Source of the DNA: Yersinia massiliensis CCUG 53443
GTDB taxonomy: Bacteria; Pseudomonadota; Gammaproteobacteria; Enterobacterales; Enterobacteriaceae
Assembly: GCF_000312485.1 (NCBI RefSeq)
Contig: NZ_HE997643.1
Location: forward strand, 1,750,381-1,814,380
DNA: 64,000 bases
Direction: 5' to 3'
Part shown: positions 1-7,537 of the stretch, one piece after another
How positions within the stretch are numbered: the first letter of the stretch is position 1
How the letters are laid out: each line of letters begins with the position of its first letter
Translations under genes and position numbers: made by a program
Notes under the pieces: generated by a model
What the model was told of the DNA's origin: nothing
Seen by the model: the letters and a program-made list of their open reading frames with translations, nothing else
The model's database searches: none

Positions 1-804
1 TAAACCATAAGTAATAGCCAATCCCAATGCGGCTAACAGCAGGATAGAACCCAGTGATAATCCACTGAAGACTTGCCCGATAATATCCCCCACCCATAAT
101 CGGTTTTGTACTTGCTTTAAGCTACTGGCCGCAGCCGCACGGACTTGTGCATCTTGCTCGATATTGGGGTCGGTTAAGCCTTGTAGCCGTGACACGGTTT
201 GCGGTGAACCAGATTGTCCTAATAGCTGTACGGCATTCAGGCGTACCTGTGGGTTGCTATCAGCCAGTTGTAAATTAGCTAGAGCAATCTCTAATGCTTC
301 TTTGACCTTACTGTCAGTTTCTAATTTCAGGCGTTGGTTGAGGAGCGGTAATTGGTCACTATTTGCCTGTTGCTGTAATGCCAACGCAGCTTGTAACCGC
401 ACAGACTCATCGTCACTCACCAGCCGTTGGGCCGCTAACGCATTGGCGATTAATATGCGTAACCGATTGTTGAGCCAAACTTTCTTAGGCATACCGGTAG
501 GTTGTGCTTGCCCTTCTAATGGGGTGAAACCTTGGTTACTTTGAATGAACGCTTGCCCCGCACTGTCAATCATCAATGTTTCTTGTTTCAGTGCCTGCAA
601 TAAAGGCAAGCGACTGGCATCAGGTTCCGTCGCCCATTGCTGTAATAACGTGGCTTGTTGTGAACGATTGGCTGTAGCGAAATCATGGGCTGGCCCCGCG
701 ACGGCGAATGTCGAAATCCCCAACACTAGCCCTATCATCAGCCTGAGCAAAAGATTGGCCGTTTTATCCCACACAGGAGTTAATGATTTCATACACTCAC
801 TCAT
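1..804 (-). CDS. urtB: Urea ABC transporter permease UrtB, N-terminal part (runs off left edge)
   Basis: This is an open reading frame on the minus strand with no stop before the window edge, following urtA after 70 bp. UrtB is one of two branched-chain-type inner-membrane permeases of the high-affinity urea importer UrtABCDE. About 268 residues are visible. They comprise a signal/anchor-like hydrophobic stretch near residues 15-30, a long soluble HEAT-like region rich in Leu, Gln and Ala, which is typical of UrtB and absent from LivH, and then the first membrane segment of the permease domain near the edge. The start is uncertain: ATG at 804 and an in-frame ATG at 792 are both possible and neither has a strong ribosome binding site. 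The identification rests on the UrtB-specific periplasmic extension and on the position directly after urtA. Confidence 0.85.
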   Translation of the reverse strand, partial: MSECMKSLTPVWDKTANLLLRLMIGLVLGISTFAVAGPAHDFATANRSQQATLLQQWATEPDASRLPLLQALKQETLMIDSAGQAFIQSNQGFTPLEGQAQPTGMPKKVWLNNRLRILIANALAAQRLVSDDESVRLQAALALQQQANSDQLPLLNQRLKLETDSKVKEALEIALANLQLADSNPQVRLNAVQLLGQSGSPQTVSRLQGLTDPNIEQDAQVRAAAASSLKQVQNRLWVGDIIGQVFSGLSLGSILLLAALGLAITYGL

Positions 805-874
805 TGCTGATTTTGCAAAAGATATCTGGAGTCAGTTTGTTAACATCAACAGAACTCACTCCAGAAAGTCACGG

Positions 875-2143
875 CTATTGAGTACTTTTTACGGGGTGAT
901 CCGGTTTTTTATCATTGCCGGCGATAAATGGGCTCCATGGCTGTGCCCGAATGGGGGCATCAGTCTGCCAAACCACATTGAACTGCCCATTCGGCTCAAT
1001 TTCACCAATCATCACCGGTTTATGCAGATGATGATTCGTTTTGTCCATCGTCAGGGTAAAACCAGAAGGCGCGGGGTAAGTCTGTCCTGCCATGGCTTCG
1101 CGTACTTTATCCACATCCGTTGATTTGGCTTTTTCAACGGCTTGCGCCCACATATGCATACCGACCCAAGTGGCCTCCATAGGATCATTGGTGACGGCAG
1201 TATCTGCATTCGGTAATTTGTGCGCTTTAGCGTAGGCTTTCCATTGTTCGACAAACTGCTTGTTAGTTGGATTCTCTACCGATTGGAAGTAGTTCCAGGC
1301 GGCCAGATTCCCGACCAATGGTTTCGTATCGATGCCACGCAATTCTTCCTCTCCGACGGAGAAAGCAATAACAGGGACATCAGTCGCTTTGATGCCTTGG
1401 TTGGCGAGTTCTTTATAGAAAGGGACATTTGAATCGCCATTAATGGTGGAGATAACAGCCGTTTTGCCATCAGCAGAGAACTTCTTAATATTGCTCACAA
1501 TGGTTTGATAATCGCTGTAGCCAAACGGGGTATAAATTTCCTCAATATCTTTGTCTTGAATACCTTTTGTGTGCAGGAAGGCACGCAGTATTTTATTCGT
1601 GGTGCGTGGATAGACATAATCAGTGCCCAACAAAATAAAGCGTTTTGCCCCACCACCATCTTCACTTAATAAATATTCTACTGCTGGGATAGCTTGTTGG
1701 TTAGGCGCAGCACCGGTATAGAAAACATTCGGTGACATTTCCTCACCTTCGTATTGCACGGGGTAAAACAGTAAACCATTTAATTCCTCAAATACCGGTA
1801 ATACAGATTTTCTGGAAACAGAAGTCCAGGCACCAAATACCACCGCGACTTTATCTTGTGTTAATAATTGCCGTGCTTTTTCAGCAAATAATGGCCAGTT
1901 AGAGGCAGGATCCACAATAACCGGCTCGAGTTGTTTACCCAATACACCACCATGGGCATTGATATCATCAATACTCATTAAGGCCATATCTTTCAATGGT
2001 GTTTCAGAGATAGCCATAGTGCCGGACAAAGAGTGCAAAATACCCACTTTAATCGTGTCGGCGGCCAGTGTACCAAAAGCCACACCCATGCTAATAACTG
2101 AAGCTGACAGTGCAAAAACCTTAATTAACTGACGATGTTGCAT
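875..2143 (-). CDS. urtA: Urea ABC transporter substrate-binding protein UrtA
   Basis: This is the periplasmic urea-binding protein of the UrtABCDE importer, about 422 residues, a type I (Leu/Ile/Val-like) binding fold. It begins with an N-terminal signal peptide ending near ALAADTIKVG, then the UrtA hallmarks VGILHSLSGTM, FGAWTSVSRKSVLPVFEE and LFYPVQYEGEE. The C-terminal part contains HHLHKPVMIGEI, also typical of UrtA. The start at 2143 was chosen over a longer frame because AGAGG lies just upstream and the signal peptide then begins at residue 1. It is the first gene of the operon and is followed by urtB. Upstream lie a sigma54-type promoter and NtrC-like sites, so induction under nitrogen limitation is expected. 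Confidence 0.93.
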   Translation of the reverse strand: MQHRQLIKVFALSASVISMGVAFGTLAADTIKVGILHSLSGTMAISETPLKDMALMSIDDINAHGGVLGKQLEPVIVDPASNWPLFAEKARQLLTQDKVAVVFGAWTSVSRKSVLPVFEELNGLLFYPVQYEGEEMSPNVFYTGAAPNQQAIPAVEYLLSEDGGGAKRFILLGTDYVYPRTTNKILRAFLHTKGIQDKDIEEIYTPFGYSDYQTIVSNIKKFSADGKTAVISTINGDSNVPFYKELANQGIKATDVPVIAFSVGEEELRGIDTKPLVGNLAAWNYFQSVENPTNKQFVEQWKAYAKAHKLPNADTAVTNDPMEATWVGMHMWAQAVEKAKSTDVDKVREAMAGQTYPAPSGFTLTMDKTNHHLHKPVMIGEIEPNGQFNVVWQTDAPIRAQPWSPFIAGNDKKPDHPVKSTQ

Positions 2144-2193
2144 AGTATTAACCTCTGGTCGTTGAGTTAAACACACAAGATTGAATTACTCTG

Positions 2194-2210
2194 CGCAATC
2201 GCCATGCCAA
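2194..2210 (-). promoter_or_regulatory. Sigma54-type (-24/-12) promoter of urtA
   Basis: On the minus strand the sequence TTGGCAT-GGCGA-TTGCG matches the sigma54 consensus (C/T)TGGCAC-N5-TTGC(A/T). GG and GC are separated by exactly 10 bases, and the element lies about 50 bases before the urtA start. Nitrogen-limited expression of urt genes through NtrC is known in several bacteria; its operation here is an inference from sequence. Confidence 0.65.
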
Positions 2211-2284
2211 TTTTACATCTTGATAATTTCATTGAGAAAAAGAGTTATTTCAGACAACTATTCGGGGTTAGGAGTAAATAGACT

Positions 2285-2321
2285 GCACCATTAATGCGCA
2301 AAGAATGAGCCTAGATAGTGC
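2285..2321 (-). promoter_or_regulatory. Two tandem NtrC-like sites upstream of urtA
   Basis: On the minus strand GCACT-ATCTA-GGCTC is followed by GCGCA-TTAAT-GGTGC, with start-to-start spacing of 22 bases (two helical turns). Each carries one good half of the NtrC dyad GCACY-N5-RGTGC and one imperfect half. They sit about 75-110 bases upstream of the -24/-12 element, as expected for enhancer sites. Confidence 0.45.
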
Positions 2322-2417
2322 AAAATACCAAGAGGGGAATAGGAAGTGATAAATAAACATTCGGAATAAAAACGGATATGAATTGACGGCAAACTAAGGT
2401 CGAATATTTCAGCGACA

Positions 2418-2446
2418 AGCAGGAATGGTTAGTGACCATTCCTGCT
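2418..2446. terminator. Perfect 12-bp inverted repeat between urtA and yehS
   Basis: Twelve perfectly paired bases (AGCAGGAATGGT and its complement) surround a 5-base loop, about 80 bases downstream of the yehS stop. No clear T tract follows on either strand, so it may be a terminator, an mRNA-stabilising hairpin or an operator. It lies well upstream of the putative NtrC sites of urtA. Confidence 0.4.
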
Positions 2447-2525
2447 GTATTGTGATGAAGGAAGAAGTGATGACGAATAAAACGTGTTTTACCGCGACGG
2501 CAACTGCTGCCCAATATTATTGATA

Positions 2526-2996
2526 TTACTTTTTCGGGCCACGTACACGTAACGTCAAACCTTTCAGGAAATAACGCAGAACTTGATCGCCACAAGGACG
2601 GAAGTTTTTACTGCCTTCTTTACGGAACAAGGCATTCAACTCAGGTTTTGACACTGGGAAGTCAACGGCATTAAACACATCGTGCATGTCAGTATCTTTC
2701 AACTCAAATGCAACACGCAGTTTTTTCAACACGATATTGTTGGTAATAACAGCTTCTATCGCAGGTGCGGGGAATTTGTCATCTTTGCCACGTCGAAAGA
2801 AGATAAGGCCATTCAGGAAATGCGCCATCACCAGATCAGGACAATCCTGATAACCAGCTTCATCTTCTTTCTTAAGAAAATTAACGACATCCGCATTGTT
2901 CACATCAAAATCAGCCAACTTAATGATTTCAGTTATCTTAGTATCATTCACGTTAAGCATGTAGCGAACACTACGGAGTACATCGTTGTTCATCAT
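2526..2996 (-). CDS. yehS: YehS-like DUF1456 protein
   Basis: This is a 156-residue cytosolic protein made of two tandem DUF1456 repeats, like E. coli YehS. Both halves carry the family pattern. Repeat 1 has NDVLRSVRYMLN, FLKKEDEAGY and LVMAHFLNGLI. Repeat 2 has NNIVLKKLRVAFEL, NALFRKEGSKNF and QVLRYFLKGL. The molecular function of the family is not known. The gene stands alone between the urt control region and the phn operon, with a hairpin downstream. The second Met (2993) is an equally possible start. Confidence 0.88.
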   Translation of the reverse strand: MMNNDVLRSVRYMLNVNDTKITEIIKLADFDVNNADVVNFLKKEDEAGYQDCPDLVMAHFLNGLIFFRRGKDDKFPAPAIEAVITNNIVLKKLRVAFELKDTDMHDVFNAVDFPVSKPELNALFRKEGSKNFRPCGDQVLRYFLKGLTLRVRGPKK

Positions 2997-3198
2997 ATTA
3001 CTGCCCTATTCCTATTATTTAGTTTAGACGTAGCGAATATCGCAAGAAAACGAAACATTTCTTTAACGTCTAGCGGGCAGTATTGTATCGATCAACGTCG
3101 ATCTTCTCAATGCAAATCTGATTAACCAGAGCACCTCAAATAGGGGCTGCATTAAGGTTAGCCATCATATACATATAAGATCACTGTTATATATAAGC

Positions 3199-3256
3199 GG
3201 CAATAAAAAGATTAAGACAACATATCAATAATTCCCTATCTTAATCTTTTATTGCC
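3199..3256. terminator. Long inverted repeat after the phn operon
   Basis: GGCAATAAAAAGATTAAG pairs with CTTAATCTTTTATTGCC across a loop of about 23 bases, with one bulged A. It starts about 10 bases past the stop of the second phnE and is AT-rich with T runs inside the stem. It probably marks the 3' end of the phnCDEE transcript. Confidence 0.5.
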
Positions 3257-3265
3257 ATAATGATA

Positions 3266-4168
3266 TTAATTAGTCACTTTGTTATTTTCAGGTTGGTAAA
3301 GAGAAATCTCTTCGCCAAGAATATATTTTCTCCTTAGCGTTGCCGATATTTTATCCATTATCATGACAATAACGACCATAATTAGCGTGATAAACATCAC
3401 GACATCCCAGTTCCATAAACGCATATTCTCGGCATAAACCAAGCCGATACCGCCAGCGCCAACAAAACCTAATACCGCTGCCGAACGAGTGTTAGATTCT
3501 ATTTGATAAAGGCTTAATGCCAAAAAAGTCGGAAAGGATTGAGTGAATATGCCAAAGCGATGTTTTTGTAAGGCGTTAGCGCCCATGGCTGTCAGTCCAC
3601 GGTTAGGGGATTTATCGACTGCCTCATGGCCTTCGGCATAGAGTTTTCCCAGTAATCCCATATCTTGCATGATAATGGCCAGCACGCCGGCCAGAGGCCC
3701 CATACCTACGGCTCGAACAAAAATCAGCCCCCATATCGCCATATCAATCCCTCGGAAAATATCTAAGAAGCGGCGAATCATAAAGGAGATAATACGTAAG
3801 CCTGGTGTAGACATAACATTACGTGCGGCAAGAAATGATAAAGGCAAAGCAATCAGTGTTGCCGTTAGTGTCCCAGCAAAGACAATGGCTAACGTAATAA
3901 ATATCTGACTAAAATAGTATTTAAATGGCCAGTTAATGAAGTCATGCCAAACAAACATACGTAAAAAGTAGCGACTTATTTGCTGGCTACCATGAGCGAG
4001 TGTTTGCCAAGGGATACCAAAAAATTTAAAGAAAAAAAGGTAATATAAAATGATCCCAACAGCAATGGCGGTAATCAGCCTGACATAACGTTTTTGTTGT
4101 GTGAAAAGCTGAGGATGCTGTTGTTTGAGGAGCGATATTTGCTCTGTGGTGAGATGATAAGTCAACAT
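3266..4168 (-). CDS. phnE: PhnE-type phosphonate ABC transporter permease (second copy)
   Basis: This 300-residue inner-membrane permease belongs to a phosphonate-type ABC importer. It has a hydrophobic segment near residues 28-50 and a BPD-transp-1 core. The cytoplasmic EAA loop that contacts the ATPase reads GLTAMGANALQKHRFGIFTQ, and the family motif LGFVGAGGIG is near the C-terminal third. Its ATG overlaps the stop of the preceding permease gene (TAATG), so the two are translationally coupled and probably form a heterodimeric channel. The substrate could be a phosphonate, phosphite or a phosphate ester; no C-P lyase genes are in the window to decide. It is the last gene of the operon. Confidence 0.88.
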   Translation of the reverse strand: MLTYHLTTEQISLLKQQHPQLFTQQKRYVRLITAIAVGIILYYLFFFKFFGIPWQTLAHGSQQISRYFLRMFVWHDFINWPFKYYFSQIFITLAIVFAGTLTATLIALPLSFLAARNVMSTPGLRIISFMIRRFLDIFRGIDMAIWGLIFVRAVGMGPLAGVLAIIMQDMGLLGKLYAEGHEAVDKSPNRGLTAMGANALQKHRFGIFTQSFPTFLALSLYQIESNTRSAAVLGFVGAGGIGLVYAENMRLWNWDVVMFITLIMVVIVMIMDKISATLRRKYILGEEISLYQPENNKVTN

Positions 4169-5031
4169 TATGATGCCCCTTCCACAACTCGTTTGCGTAA
4201 TTGACCGGATGCATAATCCAGTAACGAAACCACGATGATGATGAGTAATAATGTCATGCTGACTTGATCATAACGATCCAGCTTGATTGAGGTCATCAAT
4301 TCCTGCCCTATCCCGCCCGCTCCCACTAATCCTAAGATTGTTGATTGCCGGAAATTAATTTCCAATCGCATAAAACTGTAAGAAAGGAAGATAGGTTTGA
4401 CTTGTGGCCACAGCGCAAAACGCATACGTTGCAATTTACCGGCACCACAAGCAGCCAAACCGCGAACCGGCTTATCAGATGCCGTTTCTAATGATTCATA
4501 GAACAATTTGGTTAAGCTACCGATGGTGTGCAGTGCCAATGCCAAAAAGCCGGGTATCGCACCGATGCCAAAGGCCATAACAAACATCACCGCCCACGCT
4601 AATTCCGGCATAGTCCGTAAAAAGGCAACGAAAGTTCGAATCATTAAACGCAGCCAAGCTGGGCTTTGGGTATTATTCGCGGCCATAAACGCCAGAACAG
4701 TGGCGACGATGACGGATAAAATGGTTGAAGCGATGGCTAGCTGTAACGTTTCCCAAATCAGCGGTAATTGGATGTGTAATCGATAGCCCCAATAAGCGAA
4801 AGAACCTTCCGTACGACCATCTGCAAATAATGAGTTTAAATGGAGTACCGGTATGGTTTCGGCTAAATAATCGAAGAAATGGGGAATGGAAATAAAAACA
4901 GTATGCAGGTTAAATTCTGCAATACTGCCTGCGCCAAGGTAGATTATCGCCAAGGCGAGTGACCATATTAACGTTTCACGTTTTTGTTTACCGCGTATCT
5001 GCTGATAGTAGCGGTTAAAGTCTGTATTCAA
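4168..5031 (-). CDS. phnE: PhnE-type phosphonate ABC transporter permease (first copy)
   Basis: This is a 287-residue integral membrane protein of the PhnE family. It has hydrophobic segments near residues 24-42, 95-120 and 140-165. The EAA-loop region reads GLAACGAGKLQRMRFALWPQ and is followed by ILGLVGAGGIGQEL. With the downstream phnE it makes the transmembrane channel served by PhnC and fed by PhnD. It is separated from phnD by 136 bases containing a strong hairpin and overlaps the next gene at TAATG. Two-permease phn operons are common outside E. coli K-12. The start at 5031 is the only good one in this frame. Confidence 0.88.
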   Translation of the reverse strand: MNTDFNRYYQQIRGKQKRETLIWSLALAIIYLGAGSIAEFNLHTVFISIPHFFDYLAETIPVLHLNSLFADGRTEGSFAYWGYRLHIQLPLIWETLQLAIASTILSVIVATVLAFMAANNTQSPAWLRLMIRTFVAFLRTMPELAWAVMFVMAFGIGAIPGFLALALHTIGSLTKLFYESLETASDKPVRGLAACGAGKLQRMRFALWPQVKPIFLSYSFMRLEINFRQSTILGLVGAGGIGQELMTSIKLDRYDQVSMTLLLIIIVVSLLDYASGQLRKRVVEGAS

Positions 5032-5053
5032 AATGAGCTACCACCTAAAAGCA

Positions 5054-5077
5054 ATAGCTCTGGCAAGCCAGAGCTAT
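5054..5077. terminator. Intra-operon hairpin between phnD and phnE
   Basis: A perfect 10-bp stem, ATAGCTCTGG and its complement, has a CAAG tetraloop and lies in the 136-base gap between phnD and phnE. There is no strong T tract. Such hairpins after binding-protein genes often protect the upstream mRNA or reduce read-through, giving more binding protein than permease; that role is inferred here. Confidence 0.5.
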
Positions 5078-5167
5078 ACCCTATATCTTGACGTTCCAGA
5101 GAGGTTATCCACTCACTCGCCTGCAACACCAAATACGTTGGGTCATATTCATTACCCATTGTTCGAA

Positions 5168-6097
5168 TTAACGATCGCCTTTGGTTAACTCTCGCTTCAT
5201 ATCAATAATATTCTGATACTCGCTAAGCGATGTTTCGCCAATATGCTGTTTCCCACCCATTGCCTTAATAAAGCAACTGTGATCTTCTTTATCTAATTTT
5301 TTAACCGCTGCCACTAATTGCGCTTTAAACTCAGGTGGTAACCCATTACGAACTAAAATCGGGCCATTAGGAATCAGCGGAGATTCCCAGATAATACGGA
5401 TCTGTTTCATTAAATCAGGATGGTCCATACGGATCATGCGAGTAAATGCGCCACTAGTATAACCCGTATTATAATCACCAATCATGGAAGCCCAAGTCAC
5501 AGCACCATCAAACTGGCCATTAATAACACCAAGAATATCTTGTTCATGACCACCGGAGAAAGTCACGCTAGAAAAGAAGTCGTTATATTTATTATCAACC
5601 GTCCCGCCAAACTTCTGTTTAAAGCTTTGATTAGGGATGAGGAAGCCTGACGTTGAATCTGGGTCAGCAAAGCCAAATGCTTTCCCCTTCAAATCTTCAA
5701 TTTTCTGATAAGGGCTATCTGCCTTCACAACAACAACGGAGTGATAACCCCGTGATTTATCCGTGTCATCGATAGCGATGCCGACAATATCAACCGCCTT
5801 TGGGTCTTTGATATAAACAGAAGCGAACGATGAGGGAGACATACTTAATACCAAATCAATTTTGCCGCCCAATAAACCTTGAATGACACCAGAATAATCA
5901 GATGCATTGTGCAAATTTGTTTTTACATTGAGTTCTTTTTCCAAGAACTCTTTGACGCACATATTATCACCAATTTGCTGCGTGGCGTTTTGCCCACCAA
6001 GTATACCCAGATTAATTTCCTTTGGTGCATCCGCTGCGGTCGCATTAAAGATCATCATGCTGGCCAAAATTGAGGTAAGACAAAGTACTTTTTTCAT
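5168..6097 (-). CDS. phnD: PhnD-type phosphonate ABC transporter substrate-binding protein
   Basis: This 309-residue periplasmic binding protein of the PhnD (COG3221) family starts with a clear signal peptide (MKKVLCL...NATAADA). The core shows family features: NLGILGGQN after the signal, a GLLGGKIDLVLSMSPSSF ligand-site region, and GFADPDSTSGFLIP, which matches the phosphonate-contacting loop of PhnD proteins. The gap to phnC is 36 bases, so it is the second gene of the operon. It would deliver phosphonates or a related organophosphorus compound to PhnE. The exact ligand cannot be read from the sequence. Confidence 0.9.
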   Translation of the reverse strand: MKKVLCLTSILASMMIFNATAADAPKEINLGILGGQNATQQIGDNMCVKEFLEKELNVKTNLHNASDYSGVIQGLLGGKIDLVLSMSPSSFASVYIKDPKAVDIVGIAIDDTDKSRGYHSVVVVKADSPYQKIEDLKGKAFGFADPDSTSGFLIPNQSFKQKFGGTVDNKYNDFFSSVTFSGGHEQDILGVINGQFDGAVTWASMIGDYNTGYTSGAFTRMIRMDHPDLMKQIRIIWESPLIPNGPILVRNGLPPEFKAQLVAAVKKLDKEDHSCFIKAMGGKQHIGETSLSEYQNIIDMKRELTKGDR

Positions 6098-6133
6098 TAA
6101 AATAACCTATTCTGATAAAGGGATAAGTAGGGA

Positions 6134-6970
6134 TTAATGCAAAAGATCAGTTGATTCATCGCTATATATATCTTGAATAATGGCGTCATTCAGTTGCGAT
6201 GGTGGCCCGTCATAAACAATTCGTCCATGTGCAATACCAATAACGCGTGTACAGTAATCTTTCACTAAATCAACAGAATGCAAATTCACGACGACAGCAA
6301 TATCGTTTTCACTTATTTTCTGTAATGTATTCATGATGCGCGTTGTATTTTTTGGATCTAAAGAGGCAACCGGTTCATCGGCCAATAATATGCTAGGGTT
6401 TTGCATCATGGCACGACAAATAGCCACTCGCTGCATTTGTCCACCAGAGAGGTTTTCTGCCCGCTGTAAAGCATGAGGCAACATATTAAGCCATTGTAAT
6501 AACTCAATCGCCCTAGCTCTATCTTGCTCGGCGAATATTTTGAAAAATGATTTTAGTGTTGAGGTATAACTGAGGCGGCCTAATAAAACGTTGGTCATAA
6601 CATCAAGGCGGGGAACTAAACAAAAGTCTTGGAAAATCATGCCGCATTTAGCACGCCATTGACGCATCTGTTTCGCCGTTAATGCCGCTATATTCTGCGT
6701 ATCACCATTGTCATGGTAATTAATAATTTCGCCTGCGCTACTGGGAATAGTGCCATTTAATACATGCAGTAATGTGGATTTACCGGCACCTGAACGGCCA
6801 ATAATGGCGACGAATTCCCCTGCATAGAGTTCAAAATTAATATCATCTAAAACGCGATGCTGCGATTTATAGGTTTTAACTAATCCCTTAACGGCAAGTA
6901 CCTTCTTACGCGCTTCTGGCACCATAGCCGGATAATCAGCCACAGTGAATTTACGTAATGCCTGGCCCAT
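6134..6970 (-). CDS. phnC: PhnC-type phosphonate ABC transporter ATPase
   Basis: This is the cytoplasmic ATPase of the phosphonate-type importer. It has a Walker A motif GRSGAGKST, a Q-loop [16 protein letters not shown] (PhnC-like), an ABC signature LSGGQMQR, Walker B ILLADEP and an H-loop LHSVDL. The start at 6970 (Met-Gly-Gln) was preferred to an upstream ATG at 7006. A GAGAG sequence precedes 6970, and the predicted PhoB-dependent -10 element at about 7016-7021 would leave the longer form almost without a leader. It is the first gene of phnC-phnD-phnE-phnE and the Pho box lies just upstream. Confidence 0.9.
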   Translation of the reverse strand: MGQALRKFTVADYPAMVPEARKKVLAVKGLVKTYKSQHRVLDDINFELYAGEFVAIIGRSGAGKSTLLHVLNGTIPSSAGEIINYHDNGDTQNIAALTAKQMRQWRAKCGMIFQDFCLVPRLDVMTNVLLGRLSYTSTLKSFFKIFAEQDRARAIELLQWLNMLPHALQRAENLSGGQMQRVAICRAMMQNPSILLADEPVASLDPKNTTRIMNTLQKISENDIAVVVNLHSVDLVKDYCTRVIGIAHGRIVYDGPPSQLNDAIIQDIYSDESTDLLH

Positions 6971-7031
6971 ATCATGTCTCTCAGATTGCCTGTCGTCATG
7001 AGCCATTAACGGATATTTCTATTGCATATTG

Positions 7032-7060
7032 ATGATAGTTTTATGAGAGAAAGGTGACAA
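7032..7060 (-). promoter_or_regulatory. Pho box (three 11-bp repeats) upstream of phnC
   Basis: On the minus strand three heptamers, TTGTCAC, CTCTCAT and CTATCAT, are spaced exactly 11 bases apart. The last two form CTCTCATAAAACTATCAT, which differs from the PhoB consensus CTGTCATAWAWCTGTCAY at two positions. TAGAAA (7016-7021) lies about 10 bases downstream as a -10 element. This is the normal layout of a PhoB-activated promoter, so the operon is expected to respond to phosphate starvation. Confidence 0.65.
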
Positions 7061-7090
7061 AAAAATAGCCACCTTTCTTAATAGTTTAAG

Positions 7091-7106
7091 AGAATATTAA
7101 TATTCT
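7091..7106. repeat. Perfect 16-bp palindrome
   Basis: AGAATATTAATATTCT is a perfect AT-rich palindrome between phnC and the small membrane protein gene. It could be an operator or part of the 3' end of the upstream gene. A second small hairpin (CGCCA...TGGCG) lies next to it at about 7109-7124. No function can be assigned. Confidence 0.35.
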
Positions 7107-7135
7107 GACGCCATACTATTGGCGATTAAGCCGTG

Positions 7136-7384
7136 CTAGCTTCTTAGTTTTCGGTAGACAAACAGGACGACCAACGAACCAATAACAGCAACAACGAAGC
7201 TACCAATATTGAACCCGTCTACTCTGCCCATACCAAAGAAGGTACTAATATATCCCCCGACCAGCGCACCGACGACACCTAGAATGATGGTCATAATAAA
7301 ACCGCCGCCATCCTCTCCGGGCATAATCCATTTAGCCAAGATACCGGCAATAAGGCCAAAAATAATCCAAGATAGTATGCCCAT
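7136..7384 (-). CDS. GlsB/YeaQ/YmgE family small membrane protein
   Basis: This 82-residue, Gly-rich inner-membrane protein of the transglycosylase-associated (GlsB/YeaQ/YmgE) family has three hydrophobic segments, near residues 3-20, 29-50 and 59-77. The family signature GLIAGILAKWIMPG lies at the N-terminus and GGGFIMTIILGVVGALVGG in the middle. The start at 7384 has a strong GGAGG ribosome binding site; a longer frame to 7453 is not supported. Members are often stress-induced; the biochemical role is unknown. It is monocistronic. Confidence 0.85.
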   Translation of the reverse strand: MGILSWIIFGLIAGILAKWIMPGEDGGGFIMTIILGVVGALVGGYISTFFGMGRVDGFNIGSFVVAVIGSLVVLFVYRKLRS

Positions 7385-7537
7385 AAACGCCTCCATTAAA
7401 TTAATCTTCGCTGATAGTTGGCTGATAGTTGATTGGGCTATGTAGCCACCCATCTACTAATCAACCATCATCATCAATATTAAGTTAAGACCCAAAAAAC
7501 AAAATTCGCAAATCAGACCAGCTATTATCAGCACGAA

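Noticed and set aside
164-1123. Plus-strand open frames of 126 and 192 residues
   Set aside because: They lie antisense to urtB and urtA, whose translations match known families; the plus-strand products have no recognisable features.
2311-2595. 94-residue minus-strand frame overlapping the end of yehS
   Set aside because: It overlaps yehS in another frame and runs through the putative NtrC sites and a palindrome; composition is not protein-like.
3266-7006. Complete phosphonate degradation (C-P lyase) locus
   Set aside because: Only transport genes are present; no phnG-M homologues are found in either direction within the window.
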